64,000 nucleotides of DNA, from positions 1,212,001-1,276,000 of the forward strand of contig NZ_LT629752.1 in assembly GCF_900105145.1 (NCBI RefSeq), read 5' to 3'. The DNA is from Polaribacter sp. KT25b. Lineage in GTDB: Bacteria; Bacteroidota; Bacteroidia; Flavobacteriales; Flavobacteriaceae. Of this stretch, positions 1-7,401 are shown piece after piece (the first letter of the stretch is position 1; each line of letters begins with the position of its first letter). The translations under genes were made by a program, and so were the position numbers. Under the pieces are notes generated by a model. It ran no database searches. It saw nothing but the letters and a program-made list of their open reading frames with translations, and had not been told where the DNA came from.

Positions 1-2
1 AC

Positions 3-1100
3 ACAACTATTCCAGAGGGTTTAAAACCGATTGTTTTTGTATCTCATATGGAACATCATTCTAATCAAACTTCTTGGCTAGAAACAATTGCAGATGTAGA
101 GGTTGTTCCTTGTAACGAAGAAGGTTTAGTATGTTTAGAAAGCTTTGAAAAATGTATTCAAAAACATGAAAATAGAATTATAAAAATCGCGTCAATTACT
201 GCGTGTTCTAATGTTACAGGTATAAAAACTGATTATCATAAAGTTGCAAAATTAATTCATGAATATAATGGCTTATGTTTTGTAGATTTTGCTTGTTGTG
301 CACCTTATGTTGATATTAATATGCATCCAGAAATTGAGGAAGAATATTTAGATGCAATTTTCTTTTCTCCGCATAAATTTTTAGGAGGACCAGGAAGTGC
401 TGGAGTTTTAATTTTTAATAAGAAATTATATAAAAATACAGTGCCAGATAATCCTGGAGGAGGAACTGTAAGTTATACAAATCCTTGGGGACAACATGAT
501 TATTTTGATGATGTTGAAACTAGAGAAGATGGTGGAACGCCCGGTTTTTTACAAACTATTAAGATTGCTTTGGCTATTCAGTTGAAAAACAAAATGGGTG
601 TAGAGAACATCAAAAAAAGAGAAGATGAAATTAATAAAGTGATGTTTGCTACTTTAGAAAATTTATCAGACGTAAAAATATTAGCGCCAAATCATAAAGA
701 ACGATTAAGTATTTTTTCTTTCTATTTTGAAAAGTATCATTTTAATTTAGTTGTAAAATTATTAAACGATCGTTTCGGAATTCAGACTAGAGGAGGTTGT
801 TCTTGTGCAGGAACGTATGGACATTTTTTACTAAATGTAGATCAAGCAACATCAAACAGAATAAAAGATGAAATTTTACACGGTTGTAATACGCAAAAAC
901 CAGGTTGGATTCGTTTGTCTTTACATCCAACAGTAACAAATGCTGAACTCGATTTTATTTGTAATTCTCTACAAGAATTATCAGAAAATATAGAAAATTG
1001 GTCTCAAGATTATTCTTACGATTCCATTAAGAATGATTACGCACATAAATCTGTAGAACCAATAGAAAAAGAGTTGGTTAAGAGTTGGTTTTCTGTTTAG
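3..1100 (+). CDS. Class V aminotransferase / cysteine desulfurase-like PLP enzyme (5' truncated by window edge)
   Basis: PLP-dependent enzyme of the aminotransferase class V fold (SufS/NifS-like). The reading frame is open to the left edge, so the N-terminus lies outside the window; the ATG at 48 is internal. Visible motifs are MEHHSNQTSW near the start, the Schiff-base lysine in FFSPHKFLGG, a DFACCAPYVD stretch where the PLP-nitrogen aspartate is expected, and a cysteine-bearing TRGGCSCAGTYGH loop where desulfurases carry the catalytic cysteine. The family is established; the substrate is not deducible. It could be a cysteine desulfurase-like enzyme outside the Suf pathway, since no suf genes are next to it. 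Its last 23 bases overlap the 3' end of the convergent acyltransferase gene. Confidence 0.85.
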   Translation, partial: TTIPEGLKPIVFVSHMEHHSNQTSWLETIADVEVVPCNEEGLVCLESFEKCIQKHENRIIKIASITACSNVTGIKTDYHKVAKLIHEYNGLCFVDFACCAPYVDINMHPEIEEEYLDAIFFSPHKFLGGPGSAGVLIFNKKLYKNTVPDNPGGGTVSYTNPWGQHDYFDDVETREDGGTPGFLQTIKIALAIQLKNKMGVENIKKREDEINKVMFATLENLSDVKILAPNHKERLSIFSFYFEKYHFNLVVKLLNDRFGIQTRGGCSCAGTYGHFLLNVDQATSNRIKDEILHGCNTQKPGWIRLSLHPTVTNAELDFICNSLQELSENIENWSQDYSYDSIKNDYAHKSVEPIEKELVKSWFSV

Positions 1101-1998
1101 AAGCCTTTATTTTTTTCCATTCTTCAAATTTGTTTCTGTGTTTAAATCTCTTATGAGACCATAAATAAAGCTCAGGTTGTTGGTTAATATTCTTTTCTGT
1201 TAAGCTGATATATTTATCTGTAATTTCATAATCCTCAAACTCTTTTGGAGAAGCTGTTATTAGTTGAAATTCCGTTTCATAATAACCTCTTTTTACTTTT
1301 CTAGTGATGTAATTTATGACCACTAAATTAAATCGTTTAGAAAGCATTTCTGCACCCGTATGAATAGGAACGTTAACTCCAAAAAATTCATTCCAGTAAA
1401 ATGTTTTATGTACTTGTGGAGATTGATCGCTTAATAATACGTACGAACCTTGCATTTTTTCCGAAAAATTCTTTTGCATTCCTCTTACGGTTTCACTTGT
1501 TTTGTATCCTAGAATACCAAATTTTTCTCTAGAATTTCTAACTACTTTTTCAAAATAAGAATTGCCTAATCTTGTATAAGCACCCAAAATATTACCTTCT
1601 AAAACTAATGGTAAACTTATAGACCATTCCCAATTTGCTTGATGTGCAGCAACTAATGCAATACTCCTTCCTTGTTGTACAAAGTTGTTTACTAACTCAG
1701 GATTTTTGTAAGTATAACGTTTAGAAATTTCTTTATCAGAAATAGAAAAAGCTTTTACACTTTCCATAATTAGATCTGTTAAATGTTTAAAAAAACCTTT
1801 AGCTATTTTAATTCTCTCTTCTTCGGATTTTTTTGGAAAAGCCAGTTTTAAATTTTCTAAAACTACTTTTTTTCTATAGCCGATTACATAGTAAATTAAA
1901 AAGTAAAAGAAATCTGAGAATGCATATAAAATGCGCATTGGTAATCTAGAAAGTAACCAGATAAAAGGATAAGTAATAGCAAAGGCTAAAAATTGCAT
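1078..1998 (-). CDS. Lipid A biosynthesis (LpxL/HtrB-type) acyltransferase
   Basis: 306-aa membrane-associated acyltransferase of the LpxL/HtrB family, which adds a secondary acyl chain to lipid A at the inner face of the cytoplasmic membrane. A hydrophobic N-terminus (FAITYPFIWLLSRLP) is the membrane anchor. The catalytic HxxxxD/E motif appears as HQANWE in ALVAAHQANWEW, and the family's central region (GAYTRLGNSYFEKVVRNSR, LLSDQSPQ) is present. Length is typical for Bacteroidota members, which often annotate as lysophospholipid acyltransferase family protein. It is convergent with and overlaps the upstream PLP gene by 23 bp, so no separate terminator fits between them. Confidence 0.85.
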   Translation of the reverse strand: MQFLAFAITYPFIWLLSRLPMRILYAFSDFFYFLIYYVIGYRKKVVLENLKLAFPKKSEEERIKIAKGFFKHLTDLIMESVKAFSISDKEISKRYTYKNPELVNNFVQQGRSIALVAAHQANWEWSISLPLVLEGNILGAYTRLGNSYFEKVVRNSREKFGILGYKTSETVRGMQKNFSEKMQGSYVLLSDQSPQVHKTFYWNEFFGVNVPIHTGAEMLSKRFNLVVINYITRKVKRGYYETEFQLITASPKEFEDYEITDKYISLTEKNINQQPELYLWSHKRFKHRNKFEEWKKIKASKQKTNS

Positions 1999-2071
1999 AC
2001 GTTTTATTTTAGATGCAAATATCTATATTTTAAATTAAAAAGAAAGGGTAAATAATACAAAGAGATTTTGT

Positions 2072-2079
2072 TATTTTTG
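2072..2079 (+). promoter_or_regulatory. Bacteroidota -7 element, rhomboid gene
   Basis: TATTTTTG matches the Bacteroidota -7 consensus TAnnTTTG. It ends only 4 nt before the ATG at 2084, so transcription should begin at or next to the start codon (leaderless mRNA). No TTG at the usual -33 spacing is obvious. Confidence 0.5.
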
Positions 2080-2083
2080 CAAC

Positions 2084-2737
2084 ATGATGCAAGGTTCAAA
2101 TCCCATAGTTTTAGTAATAATTATCGCCAACGTTTTGTTTTCTATGAAAGGTTTTGATGATTATTCTTTTTTAGATAAATATAAATTTCAAGTAGGTAGA
2201 GTTTTAGGTAAAGAAAAAATTAGAATGTTATCTTCTGGTTTTTTACATGTAGATTGGATGCATCTTGGGTTTAATATGTATGCGCTTTATATGTTTGGTG
2301 GTTTTGTAACTAACTTTTTAGGAACTATTAGTTTCTTAATTATTTATTTTGGAAGTTTATTAGCAGGTAGTTTATATACATTACATTATCATAAAGACGA
2401 ACCTTATTATAGTGCAGTAGGTGCTTCTGGTGCAGTTTCTGGAATTGTATATTCTTCTATTTTGTTATTTCCAGATATGCAATTGTTATTGTTTTTTGCA
2501 ATTCCGATTCCTGGATATGTTTTTGCTGTAGGATACTTATTATATTCTATTTATGGTATGAAAAAACAAGTAGGTAATATTGGACACGCTGCACATTTAG
2601 GAGGAACTATCGGTGGGTTTATTTTAACACTTATATTAAATCCTATTTTATTTACAACTAATAGTCAATTAGTTATTATGCTTGCAATTCCTATTATTTT
2701 GTTATTGCTTTTTGGTGATAAATTAAAGAATTTGTAA
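2084..2737 (+). CDS. Rhomboid family intramembrane serine protease
   Basis: 217-aa polytopic membrane protease that cleaves transmembrane substrates within the bilayer. The catalytic serine sits in GASGAVSG (GxSG), the catalytic histidine in GHAAHLGGTIGG in the last core helix, and HLGFNMYALYMFGG gives the conserved H...N oxyanion-side motif. About six membrane segments are visible, which is the minimal rhomboid core with no extra domain. Two adjacent ATGs occur at 2084 and 2087; the first is chosen because of its distance from the -7 element. A perfect hairpin follows the stop. The substrate is unknown. Confidence 0.92.
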   Translation: MMQGSNPIVLVIIIANVLFSMKGFDDYSFLDKYKFQVGRVLGKEKIRMLSSGFLHVDWMHLGFNMYALYMFGGFVTNFLGTISFLIIYFGSLLAGSLYTLHYHKDEPYYSAVGASGAVSGIVYSSILLFPDMQLLLFFAIPIPGYVFAVGYLLYSIYGMKKQVGNIGHAAHLGGTIGGFILTLILNPILFTTNSQLVIMLAIPIILLLLFGDKLKNL

Positions 2738-2741
2738 AAAT

Positions 2742-2775
2742 AAAAAAGACTTTACAATTAAGTAAAGTCTTTTTT
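2742..2775. terminator. Bidirectional terminator between rhomboid gene and tRNA-Gly
   Basis: Perfect 14-bp inverted repeat (2742-2755 with 2762-2775) with a 6-nt loop. The stem begins with an A-run and ends with a T-run, so it can terminate both the rhomboid transcript (+) and the tRNA-Gly transcript (-). Confidence 0.85.
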
Positions 2776-2776
2776 G

Positions 2777-2849
2777 AGCGAAAGACCGGGTTCGAACCGG
2801 CGACATTCAGCTTGGAAGGCTGACGCTCTACCAACTGAGCTACTTTCGC
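2777..2849 (-). tRNA. tRNA-Gly (anticodon TCC)
   Basis: 73-nt cloverleaf on the minus strand. The acceptor stem is GCGAAAG/CTTTCGC, the D-arm holds GCTCAGTTGGTAGAGC, the anticodon stem is TCAGC/GCTGA around a CTTCCAA loop (anticodon TCC), and the T-arm is CCGGTTCGAACCCGG. The discriminator is T and CCA is not encoded. A strong promoter lies just upstream and a hairpin terminator just downstream, so it is probably a monocistronic tRNA gene. Confidence 0.97.
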
Positions 2850-2867
2850 ATTATTGGTAAGCGGTTG

Positions 2868-2897
2868 CAAATATAATATCATTTTTGATTTCTGCAA
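2868..2897 (-). promoter_or_regulatory. Bacteroidota promoter for tRNA-Gly
   Basis: On the minus strand a TTG (2897-2895) is followed after 19 nt by TATATTTG (2875-2868), an exact TAnnTTTG -7 element. The spacing fits the -33/-7 architecture of Bacteroidota primary-sigma promoters. It lies about 18 nt upstream of the mature tRNA 5' end. Confidence 0.75.
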
Positions 2898-2995
2898 TGT
2901 TTTTTATTAAAAAAGTTCAAAAAAAATGCAATTAAAAGTTTATAATTTATAAGTTAAAACCAATACTTTTTTTGGTTTAAAAGTTTATTAGAATT

Positions 2996-3445
2996 CTAAT
3001 TTTTTTTGTGTCTGTATTTAGACATTAATTTTCTGCCAAATTCCATTTCTGCAACATGTAATTTTATAATTTTTTTATAAGAAATTACTTGTTTTACATC
3101 GTTGATAAAGTCTTTTTGAGACTCATATAATTTTTTGTCTATCGTTAATTTTAATGTTATTAACTTTTCTGCATCACTTTCATTTAAAGCTTCAATTTCA
3201 TCACTATTTTTAAGTGCTTTTTTTAACTCGTTTCGCTGCTTATTTCTTAAATCATGTTGCTCTTCGCTATAAGCATTATAAATTGGCCAAAATTTTTGAG
3301 CTTCTGCTGGTGTTAAGTTTAATTGTTCTGTTAAGTAAGATATTTTAAGTGCTATAATTTTTTCTTTACCACCTTTTTTTTCTTGAGCAGAAAAAGAAAG
3401 AATACAAAAAAAACAGATACTTATAAAAGCTATTAATTTTTTCAT
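2996..3445 (-). CDS. Periplasmic Spy/CpxP-like protein in sigma-factor operon
   Basis: 149-aa exported protein with a signal peptide (residues 1-20, ending FSFSAQ-like at FSAQEKK). The mature part is almost entirely charged helix with an LTPAEAQKFWPIYNAY motif, reminiscent of the LTxxQ motif of CpxP/Spy periplasmic proteins and of proteins labelled 'sensor of ECF-type sigma factor' in Flavobacteria. It is the last gene of a three-gene minus-strand operon behind an ECF sigma factor and a membrane anti-sigma candidate, 13 nt after the previous stop. The inferred role is sensing envelope state for the sigma/anti-sigma pair; this is not shown by sequence alone. Confidence 0.7.
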   Translation of the reverse strand: MKKLIAFISICFFCILSFSAQEKKGGKEKIIALKISYLTEQLNLTPAEAQKFWPIYNAYSEEQHDLRNKQRNELKKALKNSDEIEALNESDAEKLITLKLTIDKKLYESQKDFINDVKQVISYKKIIKLHVAEMEFGRKLMSKYRHKKN

Positions 3446-3458
3446 CTTTGTAATATTT

Positions 3459-3995
3459 TTAATTTATTTCATTTAATAAAGCTATATTGTCTATAGAATT
3501 AATATAATCTTCAATAGTTTCATCATTAAGAGTTGTAAAGTAGAAATCATTTTCATCTAAAAGATCATCTTCTAAAACAATACTAATGTCGTTTGTGTTT
3601 AATGTATTGGCATCTAACCAATATTCAATTTCAGTATCTGTAAGAGAGTCTAAAGTAAGTTCTTTATCAGTATTAAAGACAAAAGAATTTAACCCAATAA
3701 ATAATACAATAGAAGCTGCTGCAGCGTAAGGAATCATTTTTAAAAGTCTGTCTTTAAAAGAAATAATTTTCGTTTCTTTTTCTGACGATACTTTTGCTAA
3801 AATGGTATCTTCTAAGTTATTAAAATAAGTGTCAGGAACTTTAAAACCTATTTCTTTGTTAAGGTTTTCTTCGGATATTTTTGTAGCAATAACATCTTCC
3901 AAATTATTAAAATAGTCTGTAGGAGTTGAAAAACCAGTTTTCTTGCCAGTTTTTTTACTGATGTAATTTACGTTATTTTTAATTTCTCTTTCCAT
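3459..3995 (-). CDS. Membrane-anchored anti-sigma candidate with twin YFNNLED motifs
   Basis: 178-aa single-pass membrane protein between an ECF sigma gene and a Spy-like gene. Residues 1-80 are cytosolic and carry two copies of GFxxPxxYFNNLEDxIxxK (about residues 21-40 and 50-69, 12 of 20 positions identical). One membrane helix follows (about 88-108, IPYAAAASIVLFIGLNSFVF), then an acidic periplasmic tail. No zinc-binding HxxxCxxC anti-sigma motif is seen. Topology, gene order and the short cytosolic segment suggest it holds or regulates the sigma factor; this is inference. Starts at an ATG 31 nt after the sigma gene. Confidence 0.65.
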   Translation of the reverse strand: MEREIKNNVNYISKKTGKKTGFSTPTDYFNNLEDVIATKISEENLNKEIGFKVPDTYFNNLEDTILAKVSSEKETKIISFKDRLLKMIPYAAAASIVLFIGLNSFVFNTDKELTLDSLTDTEIEYWLDANTLNTNDISIVLEDDLLDENDFYFTTLNDETIEDYINSIDNIALLNEIN

Positions 3996-4026
3996 TGTTA
4001 GTTAGACCTTTAATTTATAAAAAGGT

Positions 4027-4575
4027 TTAATTAGTTTCTGATTTTATATAATTTTCAATTTTTTTAACTGCATGAAAATAAGATGCTTTTAAGGCTCCTA
4101 CAGAAGTTTCTAAAATTTCTGATATTTCGTTATACTTTAATTCATCAAAATATTTCATGTTAAAAACAAGTTGCTGTTTTTGTGGTAAAGTTGCAATTGC
4201 TTTTTGTAAAATAACTTTAATTTCATCACCAGAAAAATACACATCACTTTCTAGAGTAGAGGCTAATTGATGTTGATAATCAGAAATATCTACACTTCTA
4301 TCCTTGGCTCTTTTATTGATAAAGGTAATAGCTTCATTTGTAGCAATTCTGTACATCCAAGAATAGAGTTTACTTTGCTCGTTAAATTTATCTATATTTT
4401 TAAAAATTTTTATAAAAGTATTTTGTAAAACATCATCTGCATCATCATGCGAAATTACAATTTTACGAATGTGCCAATATAAGCGTTCTTTGTATTGAGT
4501 AATCAATACACGAAACGCTTTTTCTTTAGTTTTACCGTTTTTAAGTTCTGCAATAAAAGTAATTTCTTCAGTCAA
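4027..4575 (-). CDS. ECF-type RNA polymerase sigma factor (sigma-70 family)
   Basis: 182-aa extracytoplasmic-function sigma factor. Region 2 is seen in DADDVLQNTFIKIFKNIDKFNEQSKLYSWMYRIATNEAI and region 4 in LPQKQQLVFNMKYFDELKYNEISEILETSVGALKASYFHAVKKI (helix-turn-helix). There is no region 1 or 3, as expected for this class. The start is a TTG at 4575: an in-frame TGA lies four codons upstream and the nearby ATG is out of frame. First gene of an operon with a membrane anti-sigma candidate and a periplasmic Spy-like protein, so it probably reports envelope stress. Confidence 0.92.
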   Translation of the reverse strand: MTEEITFIAELKNGKTKEKAFRVLITQYKERLYWHIRKIVISHDDADDVLQNTFIKIFKNIDKFNEQSKLYSWMYRIATNEAITFINKRAKDRSVDISDYQHQLASTLESDVYFSGDEIKVILQKAIATLPQKQQLVFNMKYFDELKYNEISEILETSVGALKASYFHAVKKIENYIKSETN

Positions 4576-4640
4576 AAAACTTCATTTTATAGTTAGACAG
4601 AAAAAAGGTTAAAAGGTTTAATTGTAATTTGCTTTTAAAT

Positions 4641-6092
4641 TTATTTTCTAGTAGCTCTTGCTCTAGAATAACCAAATAAACGTTTTTGTTTTATGGTATC
4701 TGCAATTCCGGCTGGTAACATATCTTCCCAACCTTTTTCGCCATCCATAATCATTTTTAAAACAGTTCTAGAAAAGATTTCTAAGTGTTCTTTGTTAAAG
4801 TCTTTTATATCTGCAAGTTTACCATTATGCTTAAAGTACTTGTATAATTCTTTCATTCGTGGATGTACTTTTAAGTTGTCGCTATTTATGTATTCTCCAG
4901 TTTCTGGATCTTTATAAGGATACATATATACTTTTAAATCTCTATAAAAAAGTTTACCAAATGCTTCTAAAATACCACCACTTAAATCTCGATAATATTT
5001 TTCGTCAAAAATTTGAATAAGATTAAATACGCCCATTGCTAAAGCCATTCTTTCTTTTGTAAATTCGCTAAAATATTCAACTAATTTAAAGTATTGTTGA
5101 AAGTTGGTAATCATTACATTTTGCCCTAAAGAACACAATAATTCGGCTCTGTCAAGAAAATCTCTTTCGTTAATTTTACCTTCTTCTGTTAAATTGCTTA
5201 GGGTAATTTCAAATATAATTTGGGTCTTTTTTTCTTCAACTTTATTATCTTCTAAAAACATTTTTTTAGAAAGTTCAAACATGTCCATATTTACTTTAGT
5301 AACAGGTCTAAAACTACCACGCAAAGCTAAAATGTTCTTTTTATAAAGTACTTGTGCTGGTAATAAATTATTTCCATCAGCACCAAACATTACTGCATTT
5401 GTCATGCCATTTTTAAGTAATTGTAAACTCATTAATCTATTGTCTACGTACATAAAACGTGGTCCAGAGAAATTAACCATATCAATTTCTATTTGATGAT
5501 TTCCTAAATTGTCATAAAAAGATTTTATCAATTCTTTAGGACTATCATTTAAATAAAAAGCACCATAAATTAGGTTAACACCTAAAGCACCAAGAGTTTC
5601 TTGTTGTAAACGAGCATCTGTTTCTTTAAAACGTAAATGCAAAACAATTTCATTATAACCTTCTAGTGGATCTAATTGAAAACGAATTCCTACCCAACCA
5701 TGACCTTTAAATTGTCTAGCAAAATCGATTGTAGTTACAGTATTTGCATAACTAAAAAATAATTTTTCAGGATGTTTTTGTCTACTTAATCGATCTTCTA
5801 TTAAATCTATTTCATGTCGAAGCATTGTGTGTAAACGAGGTTGTGTAACGTAGCGTTTATCTTCTTCCATACCATAAATAGCATCAGAAAAATCTTTATC
5901 ATAAGCACTCATTGCCTTTGCAATTGTACCAGAAGCAGCGCCAGATCTAAAAAAATTACGAGCAGTTTCTTGTCCTGCTCCAATTTCGGCAAATGTTCCG
6001 TAAATATCTCTGTTTAAATTTATTCTTAAAGCTTTGCTTTTAATAGTTGGTACACTACTAATTTCTTGATCTCCTCTTAAAGAAATTGCCAT
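4641..6092 (-). CDS. Conserved 483-aa protein of unknown function
   Basis: Long soluble protein with no signal peptide or membrane segment. It has a conserved-looking N-terminus (AEIGAGQETARNFFRSGAASGTIAKAMSAYDK), a mid-region (VMFGADGNN) and a C-terminal MIMDGEKGWEDMLPAGIADTI followed by a basic tail. Homologues occur in Bacteroidota and other phyla and, as far as I recall, carry conflicting automatic labels such as nicotinate-nucleotide adenylyltransferase or TonB-dependent receptor. Neither fits: there is no nucleotidyltransferase HxGH motif, beta-barrel or TonB box. An exact TAnnTTTG element (TACATTTG) lies upstream. Monocistronic and divergent from the MBL gene. Confidence 0.6.
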   Translation of the reverse strand: MAISLRGDQEISSVPTIKSKALRINLNRDIYGTFAEIGAGQETARNFFRSGAASGTIAKAMSAYDKDFSDAIYGMEEDKRYVTQPRLHTMLRHEIDLIEDRLSRQKHPEKLFFSYANTVTTIDFARQFKGHGWVGIRFQLDPLEGYNEIVLHLRFKETDARLQQETLGALGVNLIYGAFYLNDSPKELIKSFYDNLGNHQIEIDMVNFSGPRFMYVDNRLMSLQLLKNGMTNAVMFGADGNNLLPAQVLYKKNILALRGSFRPVTKVNMDMFELSKKMFLEDNKVEEKKTQIIFEITLSNLTEEGKINERDFLDRAELLCSLGQNVMITNFQQYFKLVEYFSEFTKERMALAMGVFNLIQIFDEKYYRDLSGGILEAFGKLFYRDLKVYMYPYKDPETGEYINSDNLKVHPRMKELYKYFKHNGKLADIKDFNKEHLEIFSRTVLKMIMDGEKGWEDMLPAGIADTIKQKRLFGYSRARATRK

Positions 6093-6155
6093 ATATGAAT
6101 GTTTTTAGTCTAAACAAATGTAAGGAATAAGAATACTATCAGTCAATTTTTATCT

Positions 6156-6163
6156 TACTTTTG
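6156..6163 (+). promoter_or_regulatory. Bacteroidota -7 element, MBL hydrolase gene
   Basis: TACTTTTG matches TAnnTTTG and ends 5 nt before the ATG at 6169, again predicting a leaderless or near-leaderless transcript. Confidence 0.5.
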
Positions 6164-6168
6164 TTTAA

Positions 6169-6951
6169 ATGAAAAAAGATAAAAAACTCTTACAGATTAC
6201 TTTTTTAGGTACGGGAACTTCTCAAGGAATACCAATGATTGCAAGTAACGACCCAGTTTGTTTGTCTAAAGACCAAAAAGACAAGCGATTACGTTCTTCA
6301 ATAATGATTTCTTGGAATGAAGTTTCATATGTAATTGATTGTGGACCAGATTTTAGGCAGCAAATGTTGCGAGAAAATGTACAATTAATTAATGGTGTTT
6401 TATTTACGCACGAACATTCAGATCATACTGCTGGTATAGACGATTTACGGCCTTTTTGTTACAAAATAGGAGAAATGCCAATTTATTTAAGTGAGAAAAC
6501 ATTACAAAGTTTAGAGCAGCGTTTTGATTATATTTTTAGTAAAGAAAATAGATATCCTGGTGCACCAAGTGTACAATCTAATATTGTTAACAAAATACCT
6601 TTTATTCTTGATGATGTCCAGGTAATTCCTATTCACGTTATGCATGGTAATTTGCCTGTACTAGCTTATAGAATTCAAGACTTTGCTTATTTAACAGATG
6701 TAAAGTCAATTTTAAAGTCAGAAAAAGAAAAACTTAAAAACTTAGATGTTTTAGTTGTAAATGCATTAAGGCATGAAGAACATCCTACGCACTTTAATTT
6801 ACAAGATGCATTAGATTTTGTAAAAGAAATAAAGCCTAAAAAAACATATTTTACACACATAAGCCATAAATTAGGTTTTCACTCTAAAGTTTCAGAAACT
6901 TTACCAAAAAATGTTTATTTAGCTTATGATGGCTTAAAAATAAGTGTTTAG
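6169..6951 (+). CDS. MBL-fold metallo-hydrolase (PhnP-like)
   Basis: 260-aa metallo-beta-lactamase-fold hydrolase related to the PhnP/phosphoribosyl cyclic phosphodiesterase group. The N-terminal GTGTSQGIPMI strand-loop and the metal-binding THEHSDHTAGID (HxHxDH) are intact; further ligands are expected at VMHGNLPV, YLTDV and the C-terminal THISHKLG. Two zinc or manganese ions are typical for the family. The lone context, with no phn genes, gives no substrate. It is followed within about 30 bp by the promoter of the small-GTPase module, so the two may be partly co-transcribed. Confidence 0.88.
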   Translation: MKKDKKLLQITFLGTGTSQGIPMIASNDPVCLSKDQKDKRLRSSIMISWNEVSYVIDCGPDFRQQMLRENVQLINGVLFTHEHSDHTAGIDDLRPFCYKIGEMPIYLSEKTLQSLEQRFDYIFSKENRYPGAPSVQSNIVNKIPFILDDVQVIPIHVMHGNLPVLAYRIQDFAYLTDVKSILKSEKEKLKNLDVLVVNALRHEEHPTHFNLQDALDFVKEIKPKKTYFTHISHKLGFHSKVSETLPKNVYLAYDGLKISV

Positions 6952-6975
6952 GTTTTTATAGATTGTTTTTTAATG

Positions 6976-6983
6976 TATATTTG
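6976..6983 (+). promoter_or_regulatory. Candidate -7 element for the small-GTPase module
   Basis: TATATTTG matches TAnnTTTG and sits about 60 nt before the first ATG of the module (7045). No TTG at 17-23 nt upstream is evident, so this is a half-supported promoter. Confidence 0.4.
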
Positions 6984-7044
6984 TATATAAGGCTATAGTT
7001 TTCGTAACTAATAGTTTACAATTACTAATTTAACGTTAAAATTT

Positions 7045-7401
7045 ATGGGAAAAAACCCTCAACAAGACAACGAAGTTGAAATAAAAAACCAACAAGTTGA
7101 TAGTAGAATAGCGGCAGTAAGAGATCTTATATTTGGTGAAAATATTCAACAATATAATACAGAGTTTGCAGATGTTTATGATAAATTAAAAGCATTAGAA
7201 AATCAAACAAGAAGTAATTTAGCAGAATCTGTAATTCAGCTAGAAAATAAGCTGTCTGATTTAGAAAGCTTAATGGATCATAAATTTCAAGATTTAAATG
7301 AAGATCTAGATAAAAGATTAGCAGATTTAGATGATGAAAAAGCAGATAGAAAAAAACTTGGTAAAGCCTTAGAGAAAATAGCATTGATGTTGCAAGAATA
7401 G
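7045..7401 (+). CDS. Small coiled-coil protein, first gene of GTPase/hybrid-kinase module
   Basis: 118-aa soluble, highly charged protein with heptad-like repeats over its last 80 residues (LAESVIQLENKLSDLESLMDHKFQDL), predicting a coiled coil. The N-terminal part contains RIAAVRDLIFGENIQQYN, which resembles RFELLKELLLADDRKDFN at the start of the next protein and the LRxLLLG segment at the head of DMVSG-domain proteins. Its stop codon is directly abutted by the ATG of the next gene, so the two are translationally linked. No enzymatic domain is seen; a scaffold or adaptor role is inferred from context. Confidence 0.75.
   Translation: MGKNPQQDNEVEIKNQQVDSRIAAVRDLIFGENIQQYNTEFADVYDKLKALENQTRSNLAESVIQLENKLSDLESLMDHKFQDLNEDLDKRLADLDDEKADRKKLGKALEKIALMLQE

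Noticed and set aside
2694..2897. 67-aa minus-strand frame with AQLVERQPSKLNVAGSNPVF
   Set aside because: It is the translation of tRNA-Gly; this peptide is a well-known spurious product of tRNA genes.
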